Assembly: GCA_946223355.1 (NCBI GenBank)
Contig: CAMIPB010000008.1
Span: 1-64,000 of the forward strand
Origin: an uncultured Corynebacterium sp.
GTDB lineage: Bacteria > Actinomycetota > Actinomycetes > Mycobacteriales > Mycobacteriaceae
Reading direction: 5' to 3'
DNA length: 64,000 bases
How positions within the stretch are numbered: position 1 is the stretch's first letter; every line of letters starts with the position of its first letter. Below, one piece after another: positions 43,020 to 51,895 of the stretch. The position numbers and the translations under genes are program-made. The notes under the pieces were generated by a model. That model was not told the origin of the DNA, ran no database searches, and was given only the letters and a program-made list of their open reading frames with translations.

Positions 43020-44320
43020 TGGACTACTCCGCACCCCGTAGCTTAGAAGATATCGTTATCGACGGCCTGCTTGCCCAGGCCATGATTGATCGTCACTTTC
43101 GTGAATTCACCGGCCCAGTAGGCGACGTTGAGTTCAACGGTGAGCGAACCGCGGACGCACACGTTGATATTCGCTTCCACCGGGTTGATCCCGGGGTTGC
43201 CCCTTCCGCTCCAGCGAGAAAGAAAAGCACTGGTTTAAGCGTTGACGCCAGCGGTTTTAAAATCGCGGAGTTTAGCGATAGTCACTGGCAATGGACTACC
43301 ACTCAATTAGACCGGTTCAGCTCGTGGGCAATCCCGCAGTTGCACAACCAACCGCAAGAACTCAATCCTCTGCTGTTCACCGCAACACGCACGCTGTGTG
43401 GCAACCGCCCCATCGTGGTCCGCGCGGGTGATGGCACGCGCCCTCACGAAGTTATCGTGGTCAATTATGCTCGAAGCCTCGCCCAAAAACCCGCGCACTC
43501 AGCTACTGTCCGGGACGCAATCATAGCTTTTCTATCCACGACGCCAAGCCGAGGTACCTCCTCTATTCCGCAGGTTCCTCAATCATTGCGCACCCGCAAT
43601 GAGAAGCGCGCTGTCTTAGCTTTTGCTGCGCACCAGCGCCAAAGCGTGGAATGGAACGCCGCGGCATCAGCCTACCAATTCGATGATGGATCGCTCGTGC
43701 AATTCCGCGGCAACCGCATCCAGTCGCTGTCTACTTCCAGTGGGCAGCAAGTACTGAGTCTGCCTGATATTCAAGCTGATGCCTTCTTTCTAGCCGCGGA
43801 ACACGAATTGCTTGTCGACGCCCTTTTGCCCCGCGCCCAGATAAACCTCAACCTCCACGCAGGAACCTTCACCGCTTCGTCAGGGCCGAAAGCGGTTTCT
43901 GGCGGTGCCTTGTTGATTGCCACGTGTACTCCCCAAACCTGGACATGGGCGTGGGCGGACCCATTTGTTGCTTCGCTTCCAATTTCTAATGGCTCCCACC
44001 AGGTCCGTCATATCGGGCAGGCGCACGGAATTGTCCCGCTGCTTCGCCCTCATCTTCCAGTCGAGGAAGCAGATGCAGCCGCGCTTTACGACGTCGTTAA
44101 GCCCATCCTCAACCACTGGGTCCACCTAGTTGCGCCGCTGGGAACGAAAAATGAAAAACCAGTAACCGGGCTCTTTCTTGCGCACTCCCCGCAGCTACAG
44201 CTCGCACCATCTGGCTCCCCTCTTGCTCGCCAGGCGCAAGAGGCAGTGCTCGATATCCCGGTTCCACCGGCTCTCAATGCTGACCGGGCACGACAGGCTT
44301 ATTCGCGACTCCGGGTGTAA
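43016..44320 (+). CDS. unknown protein with two DUF6882-like halves
   Basis: 434 residues; the ATG at 43016 overlaps the GT stop as ATGATG, so a start at 43019 is possible too. The sequence is soluble, without signal or membrane segments. It seems to contain two related parts: one with FSDSHWQWTTTQLDRFSSWA (about residues 90-110) and one with CTPQTWTWAWADPFVASLP (about 305-325). The second resembles the W-x-W-A-W motif of DUF6882-type proteins. I do not recognise a function. Translational coupling to the glycosyltransferase suggests a part in the same pathway. Confidence 0.6.
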   Translation: MMDYSAPRSLEDIVIDGLLAQAMIDRHFREFTGPVGDVEFNGERTADAHVDIRFHRVDPGVAPSAPARKKSTGLSVDASGFKIAEFSDSHWQWTTTQLDRFSSWAIPQLHNQPQELNPLLFTATRTLCGNRPIVVRAGDGTRPHEVIVVNYARSLAQKPAHSATVRDAIIAFLSTTPSRGTSSIPQVPQSLRTRNEKRAVLAFAAHQRQSVEWNAAASAYQFDDGSLVQFRGNRIQSLSTSSGQQVLSLPDIQADAFFLAAEHELLVDALLPRAQINLNLHAGTFTASSGPKAVSGGALLIATCTPQTWTWAWADPFVASLPISNGSHQVRHIGQAHGIVPLLRPHLPVEEADAAALYDVVKPILNHWVHLVAPLGTKNEKPVTGLFLAHSPQLQLAPSGSPLARQAQEAVLDIPVPPALNADRARQAYSRLRV

Positions 44321-44429
44321 CCGCCAGACCCGTCCATTTGCCCCAAGCTGCTCCAGAAACCACAATTGTGCACGCGCTATTAGACATAAGCACGAACTAA
44401 GCACAGGACGAAAATCAAGGAGTGAGCTT

Positions 44430-45707
44430 TTGAACGGTGAGCCAGCTGAAAAAATTGATGTTGTAGTTGTTGGTGGAGGTCAATCAGGTGTTGCAATGAG
44501 CGAACACCTAACCGACTTGGAGATTGACCACGTCGTTCTTGAGCGTGGAAGGATCGCTGAACGTTGGCGCAGTGAACGTTGGGATTCTCTGGTTACCAAT
44601 GCGCCTGCTTGGCATGATCGCTTTCCTGGATTGGAACATGAAGGTTTAGAAGCCGATGACTTTGTTCCAAAGGAAGCAATCGCTGACTACATGGTCACCT
44701 ACGCACAGCGATTCAATGCTCCCATCAAAGAAAATGTCGAAGTACACCGGGTCACCCCTAACGCTGGACAACGGGGATTTGTAGTAGAAACCTCAGCTGG
44801 TACGTTCCATGCGAATTACGTAGTTTCCGCGACTGGTCCGTTTCAAACCCACTCCTACCCAAACCTTGTTCCCGAAGATTCAGGCATTAAGCAAATGCAC
44901 TCGGCCAGCTACCGAAACCCTCAGGATCTACCCGAAGGCGGTGTACTCGTCGTCGGCGCAGGTTCCTCAGGCGTGCAAATTGCCAACGAGCTTAATCAAG
45001 CTGGCAAGGACACCTACCTAGCTGTCGGCGCACACGAGCGCCCACCTCGTAACTACCGCAATCGTGATTTCTGCTGGTGGTTGGGAGTCCTGGACCGCTG
45101 GGATGATGTGAGTGGGGCTCACGTTACCATCGCTGTTTCCGGCGCAAATGGAGGTAAAACCATTGACTTCCGCGAGATTGCCAACCAAGGCATTACGCTA
45201 ACCGGCCGTGCGAAGCACTACAGCAATGGCTCAATCCATTTTGCAAATGACCTGCGCACAAACATCGAAGCCGGTGACACAAGCTTGCTCGAGATGCTTC
45301 AAGCGGCAGATTCCTACGTCGAAGAGCAGGGACTGCAGCTGCCAGAAGAACCTTCGCTCCATGAGATCGGCCCAGATCCAGAGTGCATGACGTCTCCGAT
45401 TAGTGAGCTGAATTTTGCAAATAACAACATCAAAACCATTATTTGGGCTACAGGTTTTGGCCGGGACTATTCCTGGCTTCAAGTTGACGGCGCTTTAGAC
45501 GAATCCGGAAATCCAGCCCATAATCGCGGAGTTTCAAAAGCCCACGGATTGTATTTCATGGGACTCCCCTGGCAGTCGCGTCGAGGTTCGAGCTTCATTT
45601 GGGGATGCTGGCACGACGCCCGTTACATCGCGGATCAAATCAGGATTCAGCGCAAATACCATGCATACTCCAACTCCGGGGATTCAAAATCTGTCATAGG
45701 AAACTAG
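44430..45707 (+). CDS. flavin-dependent monooxygenase (FMO/CzcO-type)
   Basis: 425 residues from TTG 44430, placed seven bases after AAGGAG; no ATG or GTG fits. FAD-binding VVVVGGGQSGVAMSEHL, the NADP-binding second Rossmann GGVLVVGAGSSGVQIANEL, and the FMO-like ATG motif TIIWATGFGRDYSWLQVDG identify the family. The C-terminus (LYFMGLPWQSRRGSSFIWG) also fits. Members oxidise nitrogen, sulfur or carbonyl substrates or act as Baeyer-Villiger enzymes; the substrate is unknown. It converges on the DUF1648 gene with overlapping ends. Confidence 0.87.
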   Translation: MNGEPAEKIDVVVVGGGQSGVAMSEHLTDLEIDHVVLERGRIAERWRSERWDSLVTNAPAWHDRFPGLEHEGLEADDFVPKEAIADYMVTYAQRFNAPIKENVEVHRVTPNAGQRGFVVETSAGTFHANYVVSATGPFQTHSYPNLVPEDSGIKQMHSASYRNPQDLPEGGVLVVGAGSSGVQIANELNQAGKDTYLAVGAHERPPRNYRNRDFCWWLGVLDRWDDVSGAHVTIAVSGANGGKTIDFREIANQGITLTGRAKHYSNGSIHFANDLRTNIEAGDTSLLEMLQAADSYVEEQGLQLPEEPSLHEIGPDPECMTSPISELNFANNNIKTIIWATGFGRDYSWLQVDGALDESGNPAHNRGVSKAHGLYFMGLPWQSRRGSSFIWGCWHDARYIADQIRIQRKYHAYSNSGDSKSVIGN

Positions 45708-46429
45708 GCAAAGAACACCGAAAGTAGTGTGACAAGCACACTTGGAAGCAACAGGCCGCCTATAACCAGCCAACTGGCTTTGTGGGCGAAATTGATGGAG
45801 TAGTTGCCCGGTTGGCATTCAACCATGAGCCGGTGATCTTCAGGGTTGTGGTAGATGATTCCCCACTTGAGTTTCTTCTTCGAATCCTCAGGTGGGTATT
45901 TGTTTTGAGCGCGGCTTTGCGCGTGAGCTAGAGACCCGACAAGGGCGAAAATAATGATGAGAATGGCGACCAACTCCCACCAAACGGAGCCCTCCACACG
46001 ACTTTCTAAGAAGTACGTCGACCACATCATGAACGAGAGGACAGTCGTTAAGACAAGCGTCCACAATCCAATGTACTTGAGGGATAAATTTGCTGACTCT
46101 ATTCGTCGCGCCACGTCCATCTCTGTGACCTGATCAAACTTACTGGGCTTTTGTTTAGCAAAAAAGTGCACAGCGAGTGCGGATAGCCATAAGACAATGA
46201 GCGTAAACCCCGGCCCGAAGCCAAATTGCATGAGGACTGTTGCCAAGTTGCGCTTGGCAAAATTATCCGCCTCCCCTGCTGCATTCCAGTGGATGGGAAG
46301 CGGATCAGGCAGTGCCGAGATGTTTACAAGTGCATACGCGACGACACCAACAACAACTGTGGCCGAGACTAGAGAATAGAAATGGGAAAACGGCTTTAGC
46401 TCTGGCGAGGCTGGGCTGGGCTCAGTCAA
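45704..46429 (-). CDS. DUF1648/DUF5808 membrane protein
   Basis: About 241 residues if it starts at TTG 46429, eight bases after GGGGAG; a TTG at 46453 is the longer alternative. DUF1648 is seen as ISALPDPLPIHWNAAGEADNFAKR near the N-terminus. Four helices follow, and a C-terminal PPEDSKKKLKWGIIYHNPEDH patch typical of DUF5808. SdpI-like immunity and growth-control proteins share this architecture, but the role here is unknown. The gene lies just after the hydrolase gene. Confidence 0.7.
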   Translation of the reverse strand: MTEPSPASPELKPFSHFYSLVSATVVVGVVAYALVNISALPDPLPIHWNAAGEADNFAKRNLATVLMQFGFGPGFTLIVLWLSALAVHFFAKQKPSKFDQVTEMDVARRIESANLSLKYIGLWTLVLTTVLSFMMWSTYFLESRVEGSVWWELVAILIIIFALVGSLAHAQSRAQNKYPPEDSKKKLKWGIIYHNPEDHRLMVECQPGNYSINFAHKASWLVIGGLLLPSVLVTLLSVFFA

Positions 46430-46453
46430 AGTCTCTCCCCCCGATTCATGCAA

Positions 46454-47488
46454 CTATCTCAGTTGTTCTAGAATTGCTTGCTTATCAACGTCTTCAACCC
46501 TAGCAGGCTGGAATTGAGGATCCCCGGTTTTGTCAACAAGCACAGCCCGTACGCCCTCTACAAAGTCAGGTTGCCGGATGAGGTAGGTGCCCAGCGCGAG
46601 CTCATTATCCAAACCAGCACGCAAGTCCGGTGCAGCAGCATTTGCCTTAAACAGTTCTACTGCGGCAACGAGGGAGGTTGGACTAGCCACGCCTTCCAGG
46701 CTCTTCACGATTTCTCGGAGTGATTCATGGGGATGGTTGTTTACTGCCTCAACGATCTCTTCCCAGGAACCTTTGTCAAAGGTCTCTTCAATGGCTGTGA
46801 CCATATCTGCCAAAGGTGGAGTGTCATTCGGCTCGCATTCCACGCCGACCAGAGCATCCTCCACGCCCTTTTCAATGACGCTATCGATGAAATCGGTGCC
46901 GATTTCTGGCACATAGTGGGTTGCCAGACCAGTCCAAAGCATATCGGCTGCGTACATGCGATACGCCGTGGTTGCCCAAAACAGCGCTAACGGCGCAGAT
47001 GCCTTGGCTCTAGTACCAATCATGCGTTGGGAAAAATATGACATACCGACGTCCGTGACAAAACCGATGTTCATCTCTGGCATGGAAGCAAACGCCTTAT
47101 CGCTAACAATCCGGTGGCTACCATGTGCAGAAAGCCCAAGTCCTCCACCCATCGCGACGCCATCAATCAAAGAAATATACGGCTTGGGAAACTCAGAAAT
47201 CAGATGGTTCATCTCGTACTCAGTACGAAAGTACGTATCTGTTTCTTTCAGGCGGCCCTCAACCACCCCATCACGAGCAGAGCGGACATCACCACCCGCA
47301 CAAAAGGCCTTCGGACTATTCGAGTACACCAAAACCTGCGTGACATTCGCATCATCACGCCATTGTTCGAGGATAGCCTTGATGTCAAGAATCATCTCTG
47401 GGCTCAGGGAGTTGAGAGCTTTAGAGCGATTGAGTTCAATGACTCCGGTCGTCTTGCGGACATAAGTGTTTACGGCTGGTTCATTCAT
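46454..47488 (-). CDS. 3-hydroxyisobutyryl-CoA hydrolase family
   Basis: 344 residues with the crotonase fold in the HIBCH branch: NSPKAFCAGGDVRSARDG, the oxyanion LIDGVAMGGGLGLSAHGSHR, the catalytic MPEMNIGFVTDVGMSYF, and the C-terminal HIBCH-specific helices (FDKGSWEEIVEAVNNHPHES and later). It hydrolyses 3-hydroxyisobutyryl-CoA in valine breakdown, or related acyl-CoAs. It lies in the same direction as the tandem TetR gene, which may regulate it. Confidence 0.88.
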   Translation of the reverse strand: MNEPAVNTYVRKTTGVIELNRSKALNSLSPEMILDIKAILEQWRDDANVTQVLVYSNSPKAFCAGGDVRSARDGVVEGRLKETDTYFRTEYEMNHLISEFPKPYISLIDGVAMGGGLGLSAHGSHRIVSDKAFASMPEMNIGFVTDVGMSYFSQRMIGTRAKASAPLALFWATTAYRMYAADMLWTGLATHYVPEIGTDFIDSVIEKGVEDALVGVECEPNDTPPLADMVTAIEETFDKGSWEEIVEAVNNHPHESLREIVKSLEGVASPTSLVAAVELFKANAAAPDLRAGLDNELALGTYLIRQPDFVEGVRAVLVDKTGDPQFQPARVEDVDKQAILEQLR

Positions 47489-47538
47489 GCTTCAAGTGTT
47501 ACACATCACAGCATGACTTCGCAGAAAAACGATTAACT

Positions 47539-48900
47539 CTAAGTCTGCTTAATTGTGGCCAGCAATCCAGCCAACATGAAATTGGCATGGTGGGACAAAA
47601 GGGCACACTGGTTTTCCTCATCCATTTCGGACAACGACCCATGGGAACATAGAAAGACAAATCCGTGCACTGTTGCCCAGCCGATGAGTACCTGTTGGAA
47701 TAGTAACCAGGGATCTTCCGGTGCTCCCTCATTAAGAAATAGATCAGTAAAACATTCAGACATCAGGGCAAAGGCTTCGCCCATGTCAAAAGCCGCCGCA
47801 GATTCTGCAAAATTGGTGGGGACAATAGACTGCGTTGATACATGCACCATCGCCTCAAAATTGTCCGGATTATCCAAGCCCCACGCCAAGTATCCTGCTG
47901 CCGCATTAGTGAGTTTTTCTGCAGGAGTCATAGAACCGGACTTGCAGAACACTGCACCATTAACAAAAGAGGCCATCTGTTTATCAAGGAGACGCTCAAC
48001 CTCCGCCGAATGAGTCATCGCATTGCGGAACTGGGCAGAAGCACTGGCTACCTTATGGTGTTTCTCTTCAGTCGCGCCCACAAAAGAAATAGCAACGACA
48101 CCGTAGCGCGAAATTTCGTCTCGCGCGTCAGCCAATGCTTGGGGATTAGTGGCACTCTTGAACACATCTTCTGGCGCGATTGATGCTTCACGGGAACAAT
48201 CTAGTGCGTCTAACACCAGTTCCGGAGTTGCCACTTCTATAGGATCAGTGAGTTGGCGCTTGAACCCATAGATAAAGTTTTCTATCGCACAGAGAATGAT
48301 TTGTTTTCGTATTGGTGCACCCAAATGGCGCAAGATTCCCACGGAAGACAACAGGGAGACACCGTGGATGGTGGCCCACGCACTCGTCACAGCTAAGTCA
48401 ATCTGGGAATCAACGATGTCTTCACCCTTAGTTTCCTCACCAATTTCCCTAAGACAGTTTTCTGTGAGGGTGAAGACGAAAGGTACAATTCCTTCGAACC
48501 TTTCAAAAAGCGAGTTTCTGCTTTTTTGTGGAAGAGTTTGTTCCGTAGCAATGCAGTAAAACAGGTGAGGGCTTTGGATAGAGAACTCGTAATACCCCAT
48601 CGCCACTTGTGCTAGCTTCTCGCTCGGGGATGCATCCGCTGGCAGTTTCGATATTGCTTGCTCGACGAACGAATCAAGGACCTCAAGAAGAGAATGTCCC
48701 ATTTCCCTTATGAGAGAGCGCATGGTTGGGAATACCGCCAAGACTTCTTCTACTGGGACTTCAAGCCCAGCTGCAATCTCTTTGAAATCAAGGTGAACAA
48801 CGCCCTGGCGATGCACGATATCCCTGGCCTGAATGAGGATACGGCTTTTGAGGTCACCACTTTCCGCGGTGACCTTCCAGGAATCCAGTTGGTTGTTCAC
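47539..48900 (-). CDS. tandem TetR-like fusion protein
   Basis: A 453-residue protein, about twice the length of a TetR regulator. Residues 18-70 form an HTH (SRILIQARDIVHRQGVVHLD, FKEIAAGLEVPVEEVLAVFP), then a TetR_C domain containing EKLAQVAMGYYEFSIQSPHL and AWATIHGVSLL. The second half, from about 245, repeats the plan: ALADARDEISRYGVVAISFV aligns with the first HTH, and EKLTNAAAGYLAWGLDNPDN and GWATVHGFVFL align with the ligand domain. The second HTH looks degenerate. One chain would thus hold a built-in pseudo-dimer. A palindrome at 48931-48955 is a candidate operator. Confidence 0.75.
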   Translation of the reverse strand: MNNQLDSWKVTAESGDLKSRILIQARDIVHRQGVVHLDFKEIAAGLEVPVEEVLAVFPTMRSLIREMGHSLLEVLDSFVEQAISKLPADASPSEKLAQVAMGYYEFSIQSPHLFYCIATEQTLPQKSRNSLFERFEGIVPFVFTLTENCLREIGEETKGEDIVDSQIDLAVTSAWATIHGVSLLSSVGILRHLGAPIRKQIILCAIENFIYGFKRQLTDPIEVATPELVLDALDCSREASIAPEDVFKSATNPQALADARDEISRYGVVAISFVGATEEKHHKVASASAQFRNAMTHSAEVERLLDKQMASFVNGAVFCKSGSMTPAEKLTNAAAGYLAWGLDNPDNFEAMVHVSTQSIVPTNFAESAAAFDMGEAFALMSECFTDLFLNEGAPEDPWLLFQQVLIGWATVHGFVFLCSHGSLSEMDEENQCALLSHHANFMLAGLLATIKQT

Positions 48901-48930
48901 GTCTTACCCATCACAACAGCGCTCTTTGGA

Positions 48931-48955
48931 GTAGAAAATTAATTTAATTTTCTAC
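48931..48955. promoter_or_regulatory. AT-rich perfect palindrome upstream of the tandem TetR gene
   Basis: GTAGAAAATTA (48931-48941) and TAATTTTCTAC (48945-48955) are perfect inverted repeats with a three-base spacer. They lie 30 bases before the tandem TetR start and cover the end of the ABM gene. It could be the autoregulatory operator, or a weak terminator for the ABM transcript. Confidence 0.5.
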
Positions 48956-49270
48956 TTTGTACTCAGCCATCATATCCCACGAGGTCTTACCTTCCATATG
49001 GAAGTTAATAATCTTAGGAGTAGACGCTAAGTATTCTGGAAATTCTTCACAGGAACGCTTGAAATGATCGGATTGAACGTGCGCAACATCTGCTCCGTCA
49101 AGATAGGACTCAACGAGCATAAACTTCGTGTTGTCTTCTGGGTCCGCGTACATCTTAAAAAATAAGCAACCGGGCTCCGCGTTGCACGCGTCTGAGTACC
49201 ACTGAGTCTTTTCCAAGAATGAATCGGCGAATTCTGATTTTACATCAAAAAGTACGTTGATATGAATCAT
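48944..49270 (-). CDS. ABM-domain (quinol monooxygenase-like) protein
   Basis: A 108-residue antibiotic-biosynthesis-monooxygenase fold protein: INVLFDVKSEFADSFLEKTQ, EPGCLFFKMYADPEDNTKFM and LVESYLDGADVAHVQSDHFK are typical. The Cys of PGCLFF and the acidic-His C-terminal residues match YgiN/LsrG-type members that modify quinols or small signal molecules. A 12-bp inverted repeat overlaps its start codon, so translation may be regulated. It lies directly upstream of the tandem TetR gene on the same strand. Confidence 0.82.
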   Translation of the reverse strand: MIHINVLFDVKSEFADSFLEKTQWYSDACNAEPGCLFFKMYADPEDNTKFMLVESYLDGADVAHVQSDHFKRSCEEFPEYLASTPKIINFHMEGKTSWDMMAEYKVEN

Positions 49271-49307
49271 GCCTAAAGTGTACGTCTATTTTACGACTTT
49301 AGGCATG
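49268..49307 (-). promoter_or_regulatory. inverted repeat covering the ABM start codon
   Basis: CATGCCTAAAGT (49268-49279) and ACTTTAGGCATG (49296-49307) are perfect 12-bp inverted repeats with a 16-base spacer. In the mRNA the ABM AUG and its TTTAGG ribosome-binding region form the 3' arm of the stem, so it may hide the start. As DNA it could also be an operator. Confidence 0.55.
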
Positions 49308-49336
49308 CAAATTCATTAACACCTCGGTTGAAAACT

Positions 49337-49876
49337 TTAGTTAAGGAAGTATTCAACCAGGTAGATGTATTTTCCGTCGGTGGCAACGGCGGTACCAAAT
49401 CGGTGGGTTTCCGGGGACTTGTTCGCCTCGCGGTCGAGCCAAACAACCCTATCTTTCGCTTCCTTCGCTGTCAGGCGATAGATATTTCCGGTGCCCTCTT
49501 TGAGGTGGGTGGTCCCGTGACCAACCTTGCCCGAGAAGGTAGCTTTACCTTGAGCTGCTTGCGCTGCCCACTCGCGGGCGATGGAGTACCCCTCTCGGCT
49601 TGGAGAATGCCCCATATCCATCAAGTGATTTGCGGTAGCTGCACGAACGTCCTCAGCAACTCGTGGTGTTGGCGCAGGCTTTTGCTTCTTTGGCGCCTGC
49701 GGGATGCCCGGAAGTTTGATTCCAGGTACTGCCGAGGACGACGACTGCTTGAACAATCCCTGGACGTCAACCGCAGGAACAGCGGAAGCCAACGGCGCAA
49801 GGCCTGCAGAAAGCACGATGCTCAGGCCGAGAGCCGAGGCGGCGCGGGTAATACGAGAGTTCAAGTTGATTGCCAT
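49337..49876 (-). CDS. secreted protein, possibly CAP-like
   Basis: A 179-residue exported protein with a Sec signal (ITRAASALGLSIVLSAGLAPLASA, cleavage near residue 31) and a Pro/Lys-rich linker (LPGIPQAPKKQKPAPTPR). The rest (about 75-179) contains REGYSIAREWAAQAAQ, TFSGKVGHGTTHLKEG and the end GTAVATDGKYIYLVEYFLN. The closing strand and the helix-strand order resemble degenerate CAP/SCP domains of secreted actinobacterial proteins. This is a weak call. It precedes the ABM gene by 66 bases on the same strand. Confidence 0.5.
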   Translation of the reverse strand: MAINLNSRITRAASALGLSIVLSAGLAPLASAVPAVDVQGLFKQSSSSAVPGIKLPGIPQAPKKQKPAPTPRVAEDVRAATANHLMDMGHSPSREGYSIAREWAAQAAQGKATFSGKVGHGTTHLKEGTGNIYRLTAKEAKDRVVWLDREANKSPETHRFGTAVATDGKYIYLVEYFLN

Positions 49877-49965
49877 AAGACCAATCTGACATATGGAACG
49901 CTAGAACGCATCCGAAAACGCTCTCCAGCAGAAAATTGAAACATTTTCGTTATCGTCGGGGGCTT

Positions 49966-51780
49966 TTATTCCAGCTTTTCGCCTAGCTCCAACCAGTCCA
50001 TTTCCAGCTGCTCGTGTTCACCCTGCAGTTGTTTAAGCTTTGAATCTAGCTCTTGCAGCTTACTTGTATCCATTGCTTCAGCAGCGGCAGCCATGTCGCT
50101 GTTAATTGTGGATATCTGCTCATCTAGTTTGGACATTTTGCGCTCCAAAGAATTCATCTTTTTAGTAATGTCCCGAACTTCTTGGTTACTGAGCTTGGGG
50201 GCAGCTACCTCCGCGGAATTTGCGCCTGTCTGAGCTTCCTTTTCTCCTAGGTTGAGCACAGGCTTCGCTGCTGCATCTTCACTTGCTTTTCGACGACGCA
50301 GGTATTCCTCGATTCCGCCAGGAAGATTAGTAAGCTTCCCATCTCCGAAAAGCGCGTAGGTGTTATCTGCAATTCTTTCGATGAGGTAGCGATCATGCGA
50401 AATCACTACCAAAGTTCCTGGCCAGGTGTCTAACAGGGATTCAAGTTCCTGCAACGTGTCAATGTCCAGGTCGTTTGTCGGCTCATCCAGCAATAAAACA
50501 TTGGGCTCGGCCATCAAGACTCTGGTCAGCTGCAGGCGTCGTCGCTCACCACCTGAGAGATCGCCTACTGGAGTTCGCTGCCTTTTTGGACTAAAACCAA
50601 GGCGCTCCGCCAACTGGGAGGCAGTGAGTTCCTTCTTACCCAACGTGACGTAACTGGCTACATCTTCAACAGCGTCCAAAAGACGCCGGCTTGGGTCTAG
50701 GTCATCGAGTTCTTGACGCAGCCATCCCAGGCGAACAGTCTGGCCTTCAATTCGCTTTCCGGCAGTAAGCGGATGTTCGCCTGCCAAGGTACGCAGCAAT
50801 GTAGTCTTGCCAGATCCGTTGACTCCAACAAGTCCGATGCGCTCTCCTGGAGCAAGGCGCCATGTGAGGTCGTCAACCAAGGTTCTTCCATCCGGAGAAG
50901 ATACCGTGGCATTTTCGAGCTCGATTACTACGCGCCCCTGCCGCTGCTTGGAAAAACTCATTAATTCTATCTTGTTCCTTGGCTCTGGAACATTAGCGAT
51001 AAGCGCTTCCGCCGCCTCAATACGGTAGCGGGGCTTTGAGGTTCTCGCCGGTGCTCCTCGACGCAGCCAAGCTAACTCTTTTCGCGCCAAGTTCTGGCGC
51101 CGCTGTTCAATAGCGTCTGCTTGACGCGCACGCTCTGCACGCGCATATGTCCAGTCGTTATATCCGCCTTCAAAAGCGTCGACGCGACCGTCATGAACTT
51201 CCCAAGTAAGGGTAGCAATGGTGTCTAAGAACCAACGGTCGTGCGTCACGACTACAACGGCTATTTTGCGCGCCAAGATGTGCTCTGCCAGCCATTGCAC
51301 ACCCTCTACATCAAGATGGTTGGTCGGCTCATCAAGCACTACGAGATCCAGATCTTGAACGAGCGCGGCTGCCAGGTTTACGCGGCGCCGCTCTCCACCC
51401 GACAGGCTGCCTACCCGGGTGTCTAAACCTAGCTCCACGATGCCCAATCCGGAAAGCACATCCCGAACTTTGCTATTTGAAGCCCACTCAAAGGTGGCAA
51501 GGCCAAGCGGCTCAACAACTGCCTCTCCTACCGTTGAGGACTCATCAAGCTCAAATCGTTGAGTCACTACAGCCATGCGTAAGTCAGAGTTGTGGGAAAC
51601 ACGTCCGCTATCTGCAGGCTCTGCACCTGTGAGCACTTCAAGCAGAGTAGTTTTTCCACCGCCGTTAAGACCAACGACACCGATGCGGTCACCGGTCTGG
51701 ACTCCCAGGGATACCCCCTCTAGCAAGGTCTTGAGCCCAAAAGACTTGGTCACATTCTCGAGGTTTATTAGATTCGCCAT
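49966..51780 (-). CDS. ABC-F family ATP-binding protein (Uup/Ettl-like)
   Basis: About 604 residues from ATG 51780. Two ABC domains without membrane segments: Walker A GLNGGGKTTLLEVL and GVNGSGKTTLLRTL, signatures LSGGERRRVNL and LSGGERRRLQL, Walker B LVVLDEPTNHLD and VLLLDEPTNDLD. A charged linker lies between, and a C-terminal coiled coil (about 530-600) ends in QLEMDWLELGEKLE. ABC-F proteins act on ribosomes in translation or antibiotic protection; which subgroup is unclear. It follows ispE, ksgA and rpfB in one direction. Confidence 0.88.
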   Translation of the reverse strand: MANLINLENVTKSFGLKTLLEGVSLGVQTGDRIGVVGLNGGGKTTLLEVLTGAEPADSGRVSHNSDLRMAVVTQRFELDESSTVGEAVVEPLGLATFEWASNSKVRDVLSGLGIVELGLDTRVGSLSGGERRRVNLAAALVQDLDLVVLDEPTNHLDVEGVQWLAEHILARKIAVVVVTHDRWFLDTIATLTWEVHDGRVDAFEGGYNDWTYARAERARQADAIEQRRQNLARKELAWLRRGAPARTSKPRYRIEAAEALIANVPEPRNKIELMSFSKQRQGRVVIELENATVSSPDGRTLVDDLTWRLAPGERIGLVGVNGSGKTTLLRTLAGEHPLTAGKRIEGQTVRLGWLRQELDDLDPSRRLLDAVEDVASYVTLGKKELTASQLAERLGFSPKRQRTPVGDLSGGERRRLQLTRVLMAEPNVLLLDEPTNDLDIDTLQELESLLDTWPGTLVVISHDRYLIERIADNTYALFGDGKLTNLPGGIEEYLRRRKASEDAAAKPVLNLGEKEAQTGANSAEVAAPKLSNQEVRDITKKMNSLERKMSKLDEQISTINSDMAAAAEAMDTSKLQELDSKLKQLQGEHEQLEMDWLELGEKLE

Positions 51781-51895
51781 ATCATCCATCATCCTATTGG
51801 AATGCGCCCCTCACCCCCACATTTACCCGCACCCGCTAATAGCAATCTCGTGGCGAGCGCGGTGAAGCGCTCGTACTCACTTTTGACGGGAAGCT

